Positions 62,127 to 64,000 of a DNA stretch of 64,000 nt are shown here, piece after piece. A program made the translations under genes and the position numbers. This DNA comes from Roseburia sp. AM59-24XD (GTDB lineage Bacteria > Bacillota > Clostridia > Lachnospirales > Lachnospiraceae). Where the stretch lies: NCBI RefSeq assembly GCF_003478445.1, contig NZ_QUET01000017.1:18725-82724 (forward strand), given 5' to 3'. The first letter of the stretch is position 1; each line of letters begins with the position of its first letter. Under the pieces are notes generated by a model. That model was not told where the DNA came from, did not search any database, and worked only from the letters and a program-made list of their open reading frames with translations.

Positions 62127-63662
62127 ATGCGTTTTTTAAAATCTTTTCTTGTTTTTTCGATAGTCATGCTGTTAATTTCCGGCTGTAAATCCGCCCAAAA
62201 TTCATCTACAAAGCAGGCAATAACATCTCCGGACACTTCACTGCAAGAGACAGCTTCCAGCACAGCGCCGGCAGCCAATGAATTATCTCCTTCGATTTCT
62301 CCAACTCCTAGGGTACAGAAAACTCCATCTGCCTCACCAAAACCAAAGAATGCAAAATGGATCTATAATCGCAAAACACACGTTCTGACTATTAAAGGAA
62401 CCGAGGAAATGTATGCTGAACAAACAGAAGACTGGATCGATAATGAACGAAAATTCGACGAACATAATGGTATCCAGTTAAATTTTAATGAGCGAAAAGT
62501 AAAAGAAATTGTAGTAAAACCGGGAATTACCGTCATCAATAAAGGCGCATTTGCAGCTTTTCGCAATGTCAAAAAAATCACCCTGCCAAATACCATCAAA
62601 AAAATTAACGACTATGCATTTTATAATTGCCAGTCGCTGCAGGAACTCACCATTCCGGACAAAGTAGTATCCGTGGGAAAAGAATGCTTTTTTTACTGCA
62701 GACAGTTAAGATCGATCCATATCGGAAAAAATCTGCGTACCATCGGAAATGGCAGCTTTGCCGGATGTAAAAACTTACAAAGCATTGAGCTTTCCTCTGA
62801 AAATAAATATTTGGAAACAAAATACGGAGGTCTGTACCAGAAGAAACAGAAGTGTCTCTATTTTCAATATCAACATACCAAAACGGCAGAAATAGCTCCT
62901 GACACAAAATGTATCGGGACCTTTGCATTTACCTACAATACACCATTAAAAGAAGTGACGATTCCCGACTCTGTCCGCCGGATCAAAGGTGGAGCTTTCT
63001 GTTACTGCCGTAATCTGGAATATGTCCATTTGAGCAATCACTCAAAGCTTTACAAAATCGACAGCCCCTACGGAGAAATGGGCATGTATCCGGATGATCT
63101 CTGGTATAGCGGGAGCTTTTTACACTGTAAGAAGCTTAAAGAGCTTCATTTGCCAAATTCGTTAAAAGCAATTGACTGGGATACCTTTAGCGGATGCAAA
63201 TCCCTTACGCTGTATCTTGGTTCCCAATTTACCAACTTTAGAAAATCACAGATTGCCGGAGTCTCTGCCATACAGGTTTCACCCCATAACAAGAAATTTT
63301 CTTCCAAAGACGGCGTTTTATATGACAGGCACAAGAAAACACTCCTGAATTACCCGGAATATAAGACAGATCAAACATTTGTAGTTCCAAAATCTGTCCG
63401 CCACATTCAGGAATCAGCATTTCGAGCCAATGAACATATTGAGAATGTGTTTTTCCCGAAGAAGCTAAAACACATTGGAGAAGGAGCATTTAATGGCTGT
63501 AAAAAACTTAAAAATGCTACCATTCCCGGAAAACAAACGAAAATTGGCAGATCGGCATTTCTCTTTTGTCGACATGTGGTGATCCATGCACCAAAGCATT
63601 CCGAAGCTGCAAAATTTGCAAAAAAACATGATCGGATGTTTGAAGTATTCAGAAAGAAATAG
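62127..63662 (+). CDS. BspA-like leucine-rich-repeat lipoprotein
   Basis: 511 aa; ATG 62127 after GGAAGGAG. Lipoprotein signal with lipobox I-S-G-C; a Ser/Thr/Pro linker (about 35-80); then BspA-type (LRR_5) repeats such as INKGAFAAFRNVKKITLPNT, KINDYAFYNCQSLQELTIPD and RHIQESAFRANEHIENVFFP. Surface-exposed adhesion/binding role is typical in gut bacteria; the ligand is unknown. It is native host DNA right of the prophage. Confidence 0.85.
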   Translation: MRFLKSFLVFSIVMLLISGCKSAQNSSTKQAITSPDTSLQETASSTAPAANELSPSISPTPRVQKTPSASPKPKNAKWIYNRKTHVLTIKGTEEMYAEQTEDWIDNERKFDEHNGIQLNFNERKVKEIVVKPGITVINKGAFAAFRNVKKITLPNTIKKINDYAFYNCQSLQELTIPDKVVSVGKECFFYCRQLRSIHIGKNLRTIGNGSFAGCKNLQSIELSSENKYLETKYGGLYQKKQKCLYFQYQHTKTAEIAPDTKCIGTFAFTYNTPLKEVTIPDSVRRIKGGAFCYCRNLEYVHLSNHSKLYKIDSPYGEMGMYPDDLWYSGSFLHCKKLKELHLPNSLKAIDWDTFSGCKSLTLYLGSQFTNFRKSQIAGVSAIQVSPHNKKFSSKDGVLYDRHKKTLLNYPEYKTDQTFVVPKSVRHIQESAFRANEHIENVFFPKKLKHIGEGAFNGCKKLKNATIPGKQTKIGRSAFLFCRHVVIHAPKHSEAAKFAKKHDRMFEVFRKK

Positions 63663-63686
63663 AAATTTTAAAACGAAATCATCAAA

Positions 63687-63725
63687 AAGGAGACCGGACA
63701 TGAATTGTTCAGCCTCCTTCTTTTC
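63687..63725 (+). terminator. terminator after the LRR lipoprotein gene
   Basis: AAGGAG/CTCCTT outer stem with inner GGACA/TGTTC and an internal loop, then CTTTTCTT. Confidence 0.6.
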
Positions 63726-63770
63726 TTACATACTCAAACTTCGCACATAAAATATATCACTGCGCCCATA

Positions 63771-63956
63771 CTATTTCTTATGTCCGAAGCCTAATTTGGT
63801 TTTTTGCCTTGATTTTTTGAATAACCGTGAGCTGGTGGTATTAAAATTGACGCAGATCAGTAGGATTTCTGAAAAGTCTTTGCTTTGCAATGCTTTGATA
63901 AATACGCATCCGTACGACTGAGCTCCGTAGGTGAGCTCAGCTATTTCGGACGGCAC
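63771..63956 (-). CDS. doubtful short reading frame at the right edge
   Basis: A minus-strand frame of 61 residues from GTG 63956, basic at the end (RLFKKSRQKTKLGFGHKK), open further to the window edge, so it could be the 3' part of a longer gene. No binding site at the GTG and no recognised family. The region also holds a perfect inverted repeat CTGAGCTC/GAGCTCAG (63918-63940). It may be non-coding. Confidence 0.25.
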   Translation of the reverse strand: MPSEIAELTYGAQSYGCVFIKALQSKDFSEILLICVNFNTTSSRLFKKSRQKTKLGFGHKK

Positions 63957-64000
63957 GCTCCCGCTACCACTGCACCACGCAGCGGTACATAACGCCCCAT

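Noticed and set aside
62127..63662. LRR lipoprotein as a phage lysogenic-conversion gene
   Set aside because: It lies outside attR, after the displaced host terminator, so it is host DNA.

Overview
The window is a chromosomal segment of a low-to-medium GC Firmicute, most likely of the family Lachnospiraceae (Clostridia). Strong AGGAGG-type ribosome binding sites, ATG/GTG/TTG starts, a NifU-like/GGGtGRT gene pair, a GerMN lipoprotein and purM-purN-purD-glyA and argC-argB-argD clusters all fit. Genus cannot be fixed from sequence alone. No rRNA or tRNA gene is visible.

Host left part (1-27.4 kb): a cell-envelope and housekeeping run (intramembrane protease, LTA-synthase-like phosphoglycerol transferase, SseB-like protein, DUF1266 lipoprotein, histidine phosphatase, Maf); argC-argB-argD behind its own promoter; a small YdcZ exporter; then an apparent operon comEA - response regulator - histidine kinase - GerMN lipoprotein - comEC, in which a signalling module resembling actinobacterial MtrA-MtrB-LpqB sits between two DNA-uptake genes; purM-purN-purD and glyA; a LUD protein, topoisomerase III, a left-handed beta-helix transferase; and the NifU-like/GGGtGRT pair.

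Prophage (27.34-61.95 kb): a complete-looking siphovirus-type prophage of about 34.6 kb lies in the 3' end of the GGGtGRT gene. It is bounded by a 38-bp perfect direct repeat (attL/attR) and by 11-bp-phased TGCACACA arms on both sides. Order: integrase, small regulators, a type I toxin-antitoxin pair, a TerB-like/BRCT protein, ImmA-like peptidase and CI-like repressor (leftward); then rightward an operator-bearing early promoter, small early genes, an HUH Rep, RNase H-like, ParB, HNH, SPFH protein, SSB, a RinA/ArpU-like late regulator, the lysis cassette, an HNH-kinase fusion, two structural proteins, terminase, portal, protease, capsid, connectors, tail tube, frameshifting tail chaperones, tape measure, Dit and tail proteins. 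Lysis and receptor/baseplate-like genes lie before packaging, an unusual order.

Right of the prophage are the displaced host terminator, a BspA-like leucine-rich-repeat lipoprotein and about 270 bp without a recognised gene.

A caution for all users: at least twelve genes (including essential-looking purM and purD) are broken by the loss of exactly one base, nearly always from a short homopolymer, and never by a gain. This looks like sequencing or assembly error, so these are annotated as genes with a frameshift as sequenced. It is separate from one programmed -1 frameshift (tail chaperone, 55.29 kb), which has a canonical slippery heptamer and stem-loop.
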